Origin: Lentisphaerota bacterium
Lineage (GTDB): Bacteria; Verrucomicrobiota; Lentisphaeria; Oligosphaerales; Oligosphaeraceae
Direction: 5' to 3'
DNA: 23,035 nucleotides
NCBI GenBank assembly: GCA_012800565.1
Contig: JAAZIZ010000332.1
Span: forward strand, 1-23,035
The notes under the pieces were generated by a model. The model had not been told where the DNA came from. It ran no database searches and saw nothing but the letters and a program-made list of their open reading frames with translations. Both the position numbers and the translations under genes were made by a program. Shown piece after piece: positions 1 to 6,348 of the stretch. Within the stretch, counting starts at the first letter, position 1. Each line of letters opens with the position of its first letter.

Positions 1-83
1 GCGACATATACGGGCTGCGTGTTCATCCGTCTGAACAACAACCCTATAAAAAATTTTCGTGCCTTTTCCTGCTTATACAAGTT

Positions 84-548
84 TTATTGTCGGCCCATAC
101 CTCTTCCTCCTCCGCCCATGCCTCCGCCTCCACCACCGCCCCTGCCCATGCCCCTGCCCATGCCCCCTCCTCTGCCGCCTCCGCCCATGCCGAAGTGACT
201 TCCGACATTTGCCTGCTCGAGTACGGTCAGCTTGCCATTTTTCCAGTTTTCCACAGCATCGCGCACCGTTCCGCCGGCTGCTCCGGCGAAAGCCTGTATT
301 CCGGCTGCTGAGAGAGCCTGCCAGGCATTCGGGCCGACGTTTCCAGTCAGCACTGCTTTGACATCATGCTCAGCCATCAGCTGTGCCGATTGAATGCCGG
401 CTCCTCCCCCCAAGCTCTGGTTCGGGTTCTCGATCACTTCAAAGTTCATTGTATCGGAGTCGATAACGAGGAAATAAAGGCAGCGCCCAAAACGCTGATC
501 GACTTGATCTTCCAAGGTTTTCCCTGTAGCACTGACTGCAATTTTCAT
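84..548 (-). CDS. NifX/NifB-like dinitrogenase iron-molybdenum cofactor family protein with Gly-Met-Arg tail
   Basis: The 154-aa product opens with MKIAVSATG and has an N-terminal NifX/NafY-type fold over roughly residues 1-105, with the family motif DQRFGRC near residue 18 and a GGGAGIQSAQLM segment. Proteins of this family bind Fe-S or Fe-Mo clusters; stand-alone versions in anaerobes usually sit beside MinD-like Fe-S ATPases and have no proven role in nitrogen fixation. From about residue 118 the tail is almost only Gly, Met and Arg, a low-complexity extension outside the normal family length. The start is supported by an AGGAAG Shine-Dalgarno about 8 nt upstream. It lies 37 bp downstream of the double ATPase gene on the same strand, so it is probably the last gene of that operon. 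No other nif genes are visible. The family call is firm; the role is inferred. Confidence 0.88.
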   Translation of the reverse strand: MKIAVSATGKTLEDQVDQRFGRCLYFLVIDSDTMNFEVIENPNQSLGGGAGIQSAQLMAEHDVKAVLTGNVGPNAWQALSAAGIQAFAGAAGGTVRDAVENWKNGKLTVLEQANVGSHFGMGGGGRGGGMGRGMGRGGGGGGGMGGGGRGMGRQ

Positions 549-585
549 TTTCTGCTTCCTTTTTCTGTTGCTGGCACAATTTTCT

Positions 586-2436
586 TCAATCCGCTGTTCC
601 TTGCAGGATTATGCGGATTTGCCGCCAGATGTCACGGATGACATCAGCGGCTGGTGTTTGTCCATAGTCCAGGACGGTTTTTCCGGCCATCAAGGCGCTG
701 TTGACTGCGCGGTCAAAGGGGATTTTCCCGATGACTTTCGAGCCGTGCGCGGCTGCGATTTCTTCGATGCGCGCAGCCTGCGCGGCATTCAGGTCTGCTT
801 TATTGATGACGATGACCGCTGGCACAGCAAAATGTTTTGCCAGGGCAATGACACGTTCCATATCATGGACACCCGATACGGTCGGTTCAGTCACAATCAC
901 CACCAGGTCAGTTCCGGAAACCGAGGCAATGACCGGGCAACCGGTTCCAGGTGGACCATCGGCAATGATATATTCCTTTTTCAGTTCGGCTGCCAGCTGG
1001 GCCGCGCGATTACGCACCTGGGCAACCAGACGCCCGGAATTCTCTTCGGCGATTCCCAGTCTTGCATGCACCATCGGACCATATTGCGTGCCGGAAACAA
1101 ACCAGCTGCCGGTGATATTGTCCTGACAGTCAATGGCACCAACCGGGCAGACCCGCGGACAGAGTCCGCATCCTTCGCAGGCAACCGGATCGATCCGATA
1201 AACCGTCATGCTGGCATGACCGGGCAGGAGTTCCGGATGGATCGCTGAAAAATGACAGGCCGCGGCACATTGCCCGCAACCGACACACTTTTCCGGATGG
1301 ATAAATGCCTTGATGCTTCCCGTAAATGCATGTTTTTCGCGGACTTGCGGTGTCAGCAGCAGGTGCAGGTCTGCGGCATCGACGTCATTGTCGGCAAGCA
1401 CTTCCTGCCCGGCCAGTTGAGCCAGACAGGCAGTCAAGGTGGTTTTGCCAGTGCCGCCTTTGCCGCTGATCACCGTGATTTCCCGGTATCCGGTTTCAGA
1501 AGTACCCTTTTCAAACGGCGGAAACTCCCGGTTTTCGGGGTTCATTTCCAGTTCCTCCGGCACCGGTGGCAGCGCACATGCCATGCGGTCATAGATACTC
1601 AGCAGGTTTTCGGCTAGCTCCGGAAAATGCTCGATCAGGATGCCACCTTCAGCATAAGTTTCGGCATATTCCCGGCGGAAAGGGATGCGCCCTGCGATCG
1701 GCACGCCAACTTGTTCCGCATAATCAGCGATCAGGCAGTCCTCACCGTCAGAACGGTTGACGATAATCCCGGTCGGTATGCCAAGCTTCAGGGTCAGGCC
1801 GACGGCCAGCTTCAAATCATTCAGGCCGAACGGGGTCGGTTCGGTGACCAGCAGGGCGACATCGGCCCCCTGTAATGCAGCAACCACCGCGCAGGCAGTT
1901 CCCGGCGAAGCATCAATGATATTGATGGCATCCTTGTCGAGGTATTGTTTGACTGCCCGCACAACTGTCGGCGAAAGGGATTCTCCGACATTCAGCAGCC
2001 CATGCGCAAAAAAGAATGGCGCCGGACCGTCCGCTGCCTGCACCTTGCCAATTTCGGCCTGCTGTTCGGTCAATGCTTTGGCCGGGCAGACCCAGGCGCA
2101 GGCGCCGCAGGAATGGCAAAGCTCATTGAAAATCAGTACTTTCTTCTTGATCACGGCAATGGCGTTGTAGTTGCAGACCTCCGCGCATTTACCGCAGGCC
2201 GTACATTTGCTCGCATCCCAGACCGGCTTGGCAACCTTGACAGGAACCTCTTCCGAAAAATCCGGGCGGACAAAAAGATAATCATTGGGTTCCTCGACAT
2301 CACAGTCCAGCAAACGCACCTTTTTCTGCGCATCCGCTGCTTTCTGCTGCTCCCGCCTTGCCAAGGCATACGCCAGATTGACGGCAAAAGTCGTCTTCCC
2401 AGTGCCGCCTTTTCCACTCGCTACCGTAATGATCAT
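586..2436 (-). CDS. Fused tandem MinD/Mrp-like P-loop ATPase with four [4Fe-4S] ferredoxin motifs
   Basis: The product has 616 aa from the chosen ATG at 2434-2436. An in-frame ATG at 2490 adds 18 residues, but it lies inside an inverted repeat, and the downstream ATG starts directly with the MIITVASGKGGTGKTT P-loop and has an AGGA ribosome site. Two homologous halves are visible. Half 1 has the deviant Walker A at residues 7-16 and Cys motifs at 78/81/84/88 and 107/110/113/117. Half 2 has a second GKGGTGKTT at about 325-333 and Cys motifs at 384/387/390/394 and 420/423/426/430. Each half is a MinD-type ATPase with a 2x[4Fe-4S] ferredoxin insert. In many anaerobes these halves are separate adjacent genes of about 290 aa; here they are joined by a linker around residues 290-318. 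The likely role is ATP-dependent Fe-S or metal-cofactor handling with the NifX-like neighbour. The substrate is unknown. Confidence 0.93.
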   Translation of the reverse strand: MIITVASGKGGTGKTTFAVNLAYALARREQQKAADAQKKVRLLDCDVEEPNDYLFVRPDFSEEVPVKVAKPVWDASKCTACGKCAEVCNYNAIAVIKKKVLIFNELCHSCGACAWVCPAKALTEQQAEIGKVQAADGPAPFFFAHGLLNVGESLSPTVVRAVKQYLDKDAINIIDASPGTACAVVAALQGADVALLVTEPTPFGLNDLKLAVGLTLKLGIPTGIIVNRSDGEDCLIADYAEQVGVPIAGRIPFRREYAETYAEGGILIEHFPELAENLLSIYDRMACALPPVPEELEMNPENREFPPFEKGTSETGYREITVISGKGGTGKTTLTACLAQLAGQEVLADNDVDAADLHLLLTPQVREKHAFTGSIKAFIHPEKCVGCGQCAAACHFSAIHPELLPGHASMTVYRIDPVACEGCGLCPRVCPVGAIDCQDNITGSWFVSGTQYGPMVHARLGIAEENSGRLVAQVRNRAAQLAAELKKEYIIADGPPGTGCPVIASVSGTDLVVIVTEPTVSGVHDMERVIALAKHFAVPAVIVINKADLNAAQAARIEEIAAAHGSKVIGKIPFDRAVNSALMAGKTVLDYGQTPAADVIRDIWRQIRIILQGTAD

Positions 2437-2458
2437 CGTTGCATTCCTGATTTTTATT

Positions 2459-2523
2459 CTTTTGTAACCACAAAATGCATGAAAAGACACAAAAATTTTC
2501 GTGTCTTTTCATGGTTACAAAAG
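2459..2523. repeat. Long imperfect inverted repeat between the DUF5320 and ATPase genes
   Basis: An inner stem pairs TGAAAAGACAC (2480-2490) with GTGTCTTTTCA (2501-2511) and continues through an A/T-rich centre with one mismatch. An outer stem pairs CTTTTGTAACCA (2459-2470) with TGGTTACAAAAG (2512-2523), offset by a bulge on the left side. The hairpin begins just after the stop of the DUF5320 gene. In RNA it could act as an intra-operon processing, stability or attenuation structure. The segment AAAATTTTCGTG followed by TCTTTTC resembles 49-68 near the left window end, so it may be a copy of an interspersed palindromic repeat. Confidence 0.7.
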
Positions 2524-2524
2524 T

Positions 2525-2875
2525 TTATTTCTTGTTTTCTTCCGCGTTTTCGAGATCGGCCAGCCGTTGCCGGATATCGGCGCTGAGCTGTTCCAGATTG
2601 GCCAGCTGGCTTTTCAGTGCAGCCTGTTCCTGTTCAGGCGTGGCAGTACCCCAGGCAGCCTGAGGATAGACGGGCTGCGCAGCACCGGCACCATACCAGC
2701 CCCGGCCAAAACCGCGCCCGAAACCACATCCTAAACCGCGCCCGAAACCAAAGGCTCCGCCACGTCCGCCAACTGGATTCATTGAGCGAGAAACGCCGTA
2801 TCCGGCGCAATAACCGGCTCCGCGTCCAGTCATCGGCCCCATTCCCATCGGTCCTGTTCCATTTCTTCTTGGCAT
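2525..2875 (-). CDS. DUF5320-family Gly-rich small protein
   Basis: The 116-aa product starts MPRRNGTGPMGMGPMTGRGA, the characteristic N-terminus of DUF5320 proteins. These are found in anaerobes next to NifX/NifB-like proteins and MinD-type Fe-S ATPases. The middle (about residues 35-65) is rich in Gly, Phe and Arg with repeated GFGRG-like units. The last 40 residues are predicted helical or coiled coil, with a Gln/Leu/Glu-rich pattern (EQEQAALKSQLANLEQL). The start is certain: AAGGAG lies 7-8 nt upstream of the ATG at 2873-2875. It is the first gene of the minus-strand operon, about 60 nt downstream of the expected start of a sigma-54 promoter. The biochemical function of the family is not known; a structural or assembly role for metal-cluster proteins is only a guess from context. 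Confidence 0.85.
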   Translation of the reverse strand: MPRRNGTGPMGMGPMTGRGAGYCAGYGVSRSMNPVGGRGGAFGFGRGLGCGFGRGFGRGWYGAGAAQPVYPQAAWGTATPEQEQAALKSQLANLEQLSADIRQRLADLENAEENKK

Positions 2876-2882
2876 AATTATT

Positions 2883-2889
2883 CTCCTTT
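2883..2889 (-). promoter_or_regulatory. Strong ribosome binding site of the DUF5320 gene
   Basis: The minus strand reads AAAGGAG just 7 nt before the ATG at 2875, a near-perfect Shine-Dalgarno that fixes the start. Confidence 0.8.
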
Positions 2890-2913
2890 CTGTTAAATGA
2901 CGCTTGCCAAAAC

Positions 2914-2934
2914 CATATCGAAACCATTGATATG
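2914..2934. promoter_or_regulatory. Palindrome CATATC-N9-GATATG, candidate operator
   Basis: Perfect 6-bp arms (2914-2919 and 2929-2934) are separated by 9 bp. It lies about 100-120 bp upstream of the plus-strand sigma-54 promoter candidate, a usual distance for an activator site, and also in the leader of the minus-strand operon. Binding by the neighbouring activator is an inference. Confidence 0.35.
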
Positions 2935-2950
2935 ACTGATTTTATAGTAA

Positions 2951-2965
2951 GCAATATCCATGCCA
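2951..2965 (-). promoter_or_regulatory. Sigma-54 (-24/-12) promoter for the DUF5320-ATPase-NifX operon
   Basis: The minus strand reads TGGCATGGATATTGC, matching the RpoN consensus TGGCAY-N5-TTGC with the invariant GG and GC exactly 10 bp apart. Transcription would begin near 2939, giving a leader of about 60 nt. A divergent sigma-54 activator gene begins 159 bp away, which makes the match far more convincing than the motif alone. Confidence 0.75.
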
Positions 2966-3033
2966 GATGCATTGCATGGCAGCCCGTCTATGGGCCAAAC
3001 CGGCAGATAACGATCTTTTTATTGGTTGATGAC

Positions 3034-3049
3034 TGGCAATAATCGTGCA
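3034..3049 (+). promoter_or_regulatory. Possible sigma-54 promoter towards the activator gene
   Basis: The plus strand reads TGGCAATAATCGTGCA: GG at 3035-3036 and GC at 3047-3048 are 10 bp apart. The -12 element is GTGC rather than TTGC, so the match is weaker than the minus-strand promoter. It would start transcription about 60 nt before the activator ATG and suggests autoregulation. Confidence 0.45.
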
Positions 3050-3052
3050 AAA

Positions 3053-3069
3053 TGCTATATTTAATAGCA
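3053..3069. promoter_or_regulatory. Palindrome TGCTAT-N5-ATAGCA, candidate upstream activator site
   Basis: Perfect 6-bp arms (3053-3058 and 3064-3069) lie about 90-105 bp upstream of the minus-strand -24/-12 promoter, a typical place for an enhancer-binding-protein site. It also overlaps the expected start of the plus-strand transcript, so one bound dimer could activate the operon and limit the regulator. Confidence 0.4.
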
Positions 3070-3123
3070 ATATCATTGCATAATACAATTTTATAAACCA
3101 ATATAATTTGAGGTTTTCAAGCG

Positions 3124-4506
3124 ATGGGCAAGCGTGTCAAGACTTTATTTCCAGGTTTCGGGGCTTTTGAATTTGCGATTTTGGATTCTCTGAATGAGGG
3201 TGTTTTCACGGTAGATCGTGATTGGCGTATTACCAGTTTCAATCGCGCTGCGGAGCAGATTCTCGGCATTTCGCGCGAGGAGGCTTTGGGCTGCCGTTGT
3301 TCGGAAGTTTTCCGGGCCAGCGTCTGCGAGCAGGATTGCGCATTGCGGCGGACCTTTGAGAGCGGGCTGCCGGTAGTAGATGCGCCGGCGCACATTGTCA
3401 ACCGGGAGGGGCAGCGGGTGCCGATCCGGGTGGCGACCGCATTATTGAAAGATCGTTCCGGGAACATCATCGGTGGTGTGGAGACTTTTCAGGACATGAC
3501 CCAGGTCGAGCAGTTGCGCAAGGAACTGGATTCGCGCTACAGCTTTGAGGACATCATAGGACGCAGCCCGGCCATGCTTCAGCTCTTTGAGCTTCTGCCG
3601 CAGATTGCCGCCAGTTCCTCGACGGTTCTGATTGAAGGGGCCAGCGGCACCGGGAAAGAACTTTTTGCCCGGGCAATTCATAATCTGTCTCCACGCAGCA
3701 AAAAGCCGTTTGTGGCCATCAATTGTGCTGCCTTGCCGGATACTCTGCTTGAAAGCGAACTGTTCGGCTTCAAGGCCGGCGCGTTCACCGATGCGAAGCG
3801 TGACAAACCGGGCCGTTTTGCCCTGGCAGACGGAGGCACGATTTTTCTTGATGAGATCGGCGATATTTCCGCGGCAATGCAGGTTCGTCTGCTGCGTGTA
3901 TTGCAGGAGCGCACGATTGAGCCATTGGGAGGGATCAAGCCGGTTCCTGTGGATGTCCGGGTGATCGCCGCGACCAACCGGAATCTCGCGAGCCTTGTGC
4001 AGGAGGGCGTGTTCCGCGAGGACCTCTTTTACCGCATTCGGGTGGTTTATCTGCAGTTGCCCGGGCTGGCACAGCGCCGGGAGGATATCCCGCTGCTGAC
4101 GGAGCATCTGGTCCGCAAATTCAACCATCTGCAAGGCAAGAATATTGCCGGGGTCAGCGATGAAGTAATGACCCGGCTGATGGAACACGATTTCCCCGGT
4201 AATGTCCGGGAACTGGAGAATATCATCGAGCAGGCTTTTGTCCTTTGCCGAGGCGGGCAGATCGAAACAAAACATCTGCCGCCGGAACTGCGCCCGGAAA
4301 GCGGAGATAAACCAGGCAGACAAAACCTGATCCGTCTTGACAGCCTGGAACGGTCTGCGATTGAGGAGGCATTGCGACGCAGACGCGGCAACCGCCGCCA
4401 GGCCGCCGCAGACCTCGGTATCAATGTCAGCACCCTCTATCGCAAAATCCGGACCTTCGGCATCGTCCCGCCAAAAGAAGACGGCAGAGGAAAACGACGC
4501 CAATAG
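3124..4506 (+). CDS. Sigma-54-dependent transcriptional activator (PAS - AAA+ - Fis HTH)
   Basis: The 460-aa product is an NtrC/NifA-type enhancer-binding protein. A PAS domain covers about residues 15-128; the AAA+ sigma-54 domain covers about 142-375, with Walker A EGASGTGKE (171-179), Walker B GGTIFLDEIGD (237-247) and NVREL near 360. A Fis-type HTH sits at about 410-445 (RRQAAADLGINVSTLYRKI). The sigma-54-contact loop reads GAFTDA (219-224) instead of GAFTGA, a known natural variant. The PAS domain carries four cysteines, C57, C59, C68 and C72, suggesting redox or metal sensing. There is no receiver domain, so it is not a phosphorelay response regulator. Start: ATG with GAGG 10 nt upstream. 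It is divergent from the Fe-S ATPase operon, which has a sigma-54 promoter facing away from it, so it is the likely operon regulator. Confidence 0.95.
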   Translation: MGKRVKTLFPGFGAFEFAILDSLNEGVFTVDRDWRITSFNRAAEQILGISREEALGCRCSEVFRASVCEQDCALRRTFESGLPVVDAPAHIVNREGQRVPIRVATALLKDRSGNIIGGVETFQDMTQVEQLRKELDSRYSFEDIIGRSPAMLQLFELLPQIAASSSTVLIEGASGTGKELFARAIHNLSPRSKKPFVAINCAALPDTLLESELFGFKAGAFTDAKRDKPGRFALADGGTIFLDEIGDISAAMQVRLLRVLQERTIEPLGGIKPVPVDVRVIAATNRNLASLVQEGVFREDLFYRIRVVYLQLPGLAQRREDIPLLTEHLVRKFNHLQGKNIAGVSDEVMTRLMEHDFPGNVRELENIIEQAFVLCRGGQIETKHLPPELRPESGDKPGRQNLIRLDSLERSAIEEALRRRRGNRRQAAADLGINVSTLYRKIRTFGIVPPKEDGRGKRRQ

Positions 4507-4667
4507 CTGAACCTGCTCCGCCTGGACAGAATCAAGAGGGAACCCTGTGAATTCAGGAACAAAGAATCTTTTGGGACGGCAAGCCTCTCTCATTGCGGCA
4601 AACTTGATATGACGCCGAACCGGAGCTTGGACAGTAGCCTTCCGCTAAAAAACCTGATCAGCATAAA

Positions 4668-4685
4668 TAAAAAGTGGCGCAGCCG
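4668..4685 (+). repeat. 18-bp direct repeat, left copy (flanks the AAA/DUF4143 gene)
   Basis: TAAAAAGTGGCGCAGCCG matches 6201-6218 at 17 of 18 positions (G versus A at position 10). The two copies bracket the ATPase gene. The sequence may belong to an interspersed, partly palindromic intergenic repeat family; beyond position 18 the copies diverge. Confidence 0.65.
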
Positions 4686-4736
4686 GGACAGCCGCACTAC
4701 TTTTAACCTGCGTCAAGCATCCCACACCATAATATA

Positions 4737-4828
4737 AAATTACTGAAAAACACCGATTGAAATTACTGAAAAACACCGATTGAAATTACTGAAAAACACC
4801 GATTGAAATTACTGAAAAACACCGATTG
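4737..4828 (+). repeat. Four exact 23-bp tandem repeats
   Basis: The unit starts AAATTACTG, continues AAAAA and ends CACCGATTG. Copies lie at 4737-4759, 4760-4782, 4783-4805 and 4806-4828 with no differences and no spacers. The array ends about 78 bp before the ATPase start codon and just upstream of an A/T-rich promoter-like stretch. The 23-bp period is near two helical turns, so bound proteins would line up on one face. It could be an iteron-like operator or a simple variable-number repeat. Confidence 0.92.
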
Positions 4829-4905
4829 AAGTAGAAATTTCTTATTTTCGATATATATTTTTACTGTTTAGAAATTTTTTTAATTTGGTTCCGCGGGAAT
4901 GCATT

Positions 4906-6183
4906 ATGTTTAATCTTTCTGCTTATAAAGCTCGCTCGGTGGATCATGTTATCACGAAAGCGTTGGCAACTTTTGGTTGCGTGTGCATTGAAGGTCCAAA
5001 ATGGTCTGGCAAAACCTGGACTTCAGTAAAGCACAGCCGCAGCCAGTTTTATTTAGGTGATCCGGAAGGAAATTTTCAAAACCGTACGCTGGCTCAATTA
5101 TCACCGGCAGCGGTATTGAAAGGAGATACGCCACGATTGTTAGATGAATGGCAGGAAGTCCCATCACTATGGGATGCAGTGCGATTTGCGGTGGATCAGG
5201 CAGGAGCGCCCGGGCAATTTATCCTCACTGGTTCATCCACACCAAAACGCAAAGGCATTCTGCATAGTGGTGCCGGGCGCATTGTCAAGCTGCAAATGCG
5301 TACCATGTCATTGTTTGAATCAGGCGATTCAAGTGGAATGGTTTCTTTGCAGGACTTGTTCAATCATCATTGCCCAGCGCAAATGACTGGCGATGTATCA
5401 TTGGAAAACTTAATCTATTTGACCGTCAGAGGCGGATGGCCGGCCAGTATTGGGCGCCCTCGAGACAGTGCTGCGGACATCCCCCTTGCATATATCAACC
5501 TTCTCTTGGATGAAGATGTCTTCAAAATAGATGATATCCGGCGGAATCGGCGTAAGCTTGAATTGCTGTTACGCTCACTGGCGCGCAATGAAAGCAGCAC
5601 CGCAAGTATGACTCGTCTGCAGACGGATGTAAAAGAAAAGGACATGGAGGATATATCCACCGATACAATCGCCGAATACCTGGATTTGTTCTCCCGCATG
5701 TTTCTACTTGCCAATCAGCCCCCATTCAGTCCTGCAATGCGATCATCTGTCCGTTTAAGACAAGCAGAGAAAAGACACCTTACCGACCCATCACTTGCCT
5801 GCGCACTGCTCAAGGCAACACCGGAAAAACTGCTGGCCGACTTAAATACATTTGGCTTCCTTTTTGAGGCACTGTGCGAGCGCGACCTGGATATCTATGT
5901 GCGCACGCTCGGCGGAACATTGTATCATTACCAGGACTTCAACGGAAGAGAGGTAGATGCTATCGTTGAGTTGCCGGATGGACAATTTGCAGCATTCGAG
6001 ATAAAATTGGGTGCACAGCAAATCGACGAAGCTGCCAAAAACCTCCTGGATTTTTCCGATCAGCTGGAAAAAGCCAAAGCCGCCAAACCGGTATTTTTAT
6101 GCGTGCTATGCGGAATGAGTTCCGCTGCATATCAACGCCAAGACAATGTTTTTGTGGTGCCTATAACGGCCATGAAGCCCTGA
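4906..6183 (+). CDS. AAA (AAA_14) ATPase with C-terminal DUF4143 domain
   Basis: The product has 425 aa from ATG 4906, preceded by GGGAA about 8 nt upstream. An in-frame TTG at 4885 would add 7 residues but has no clear ribosome site. Walker A is GPKWSGKT (residues 30-37), Walker B is LLDEWQ (78-83), and a sensor-like LTGSST follows near 108. The C-terminal DUF4143 half carries VDAIVELPDG...FEIK around residues 345-368, resembling the D-x-n-E-x-K pattern of PD-(D/E)xK nuclease-like folds. This ATPase family is common and often transferred between bacteria and archaea; its function is not established. The gene is visibly more A/T-rich than those downstream, stands alone, follows the four 23-bp repeats and lies between two 18-bp direct repeats, all suggesting acquisition. 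Confidence 0.9.
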   Translation: MFNLSAYKARSVDHVITKALATFGCVCIEGPKWSGKTWTSVKHSRSQFYLGDPEGNFQNRTLAQLSPAAVLKGDTPRLLDEWQEVPSLWDAVRFAVDQAGAPGQFILTGSSTPKRKGILHSGAGRIVKLQMRTMSLFESGDSSGMVSLQDLFNHHCPAQMTGDVSLENLIYLTVRGGWPASIGRPRDSAADIPLAYINLLLDEDVFKIDDIRRNRRKLELLLRSLARNESSTASMTRLQTDVKEKDMEDISTDTIAEYLDLFSRMFLLANQPPFSPAMRSSVRLRQAEKRHLTDPSLACALLKATPEKLLADLNTFGFLFEALCERDLDIYVRTLGGTLYHYQDFNGREVDAIVELPDGQFAAFEIKLGAQQIDEAAKNLLDFSDQLEKAKAAKPVFLCVLCGMSSAAYQRQDNVFVVPITAMKP

Positions 6184-6200
6184 CAAACAGGGAACAGGCT

Positions 6201-6218
6201 TAAAAAGTGACGCAGCCG
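6201..6218 (+). repeat. 18-bp direct repeat, right copy
   Basis: TAAAAAGTGACGCAGCCG differs from the left copy at 4668-4685 by one base. It begins 18 bp after the ATPase stop codon. Confidence 0.65.
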
Positions 6219-6348
6219 TCTCAATTGTGTGGCGCGTTAGGTACAGGGGACAGGAATGGTCAACGCAAACTCAAACAAGAGAAAGAAAAAGACCATTCCA
6301 AAATCCTGGAGCAGCATGGTATTATTTCGAGATCGGAGCAGGGAAACT

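Larger units (their letters stand above)
4507..4905. other. Long intergenic region with repeats, no gene
   Basis: No credible coding sequence is seen. The first 160 bp are featureless. One copy of an 18-bp direct repeat lies at 4668-4685 within an imperfect hairpin-like stretch, four 23-bp tandem repeats occupy 4737-4828, and 4829-4884 is strongly A/T-rich (for example TATATA near 4852) and probably holds the promoter of the next gene. Confidence 0.7.

Noticed and set aside
2437..2490. N-terminal 18-residue extension of the double ATPase
   Set aside because: The extra ATG lies in an inverted repeat, has no ribosome site, and the extension would precede a P-loop that normally begins at residue 3-7.
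84..2875. Nitrogen fixation cluster
   Set aside because: Only a NifX-like protein and Fe-S ATPases are present; no nifH, nifD, nifK, nifE, nifN or nifB is seen, and such sets occur in many non-fixing anaerobes.
3442..4593. 383-aa minus-strand ORF
   Set aside because: It lies almost wholly opposite the sigma-54 activator, whose motifs are intact; it shows no recognisable domain.
4737..4828. CRISPR array (units end in an ATTG/ATTGAAA-like string)
   Set aside because: The 23-bp units are directly adjacent with no spacers, and no cas gene is present.
6256..6348. Upstream start of the family-10-like hydrolase
   Set aside because: It would place 31 mostly polar, basic residues before a clear signal peptide; the ATG at 6349 has its own good ribosome site.
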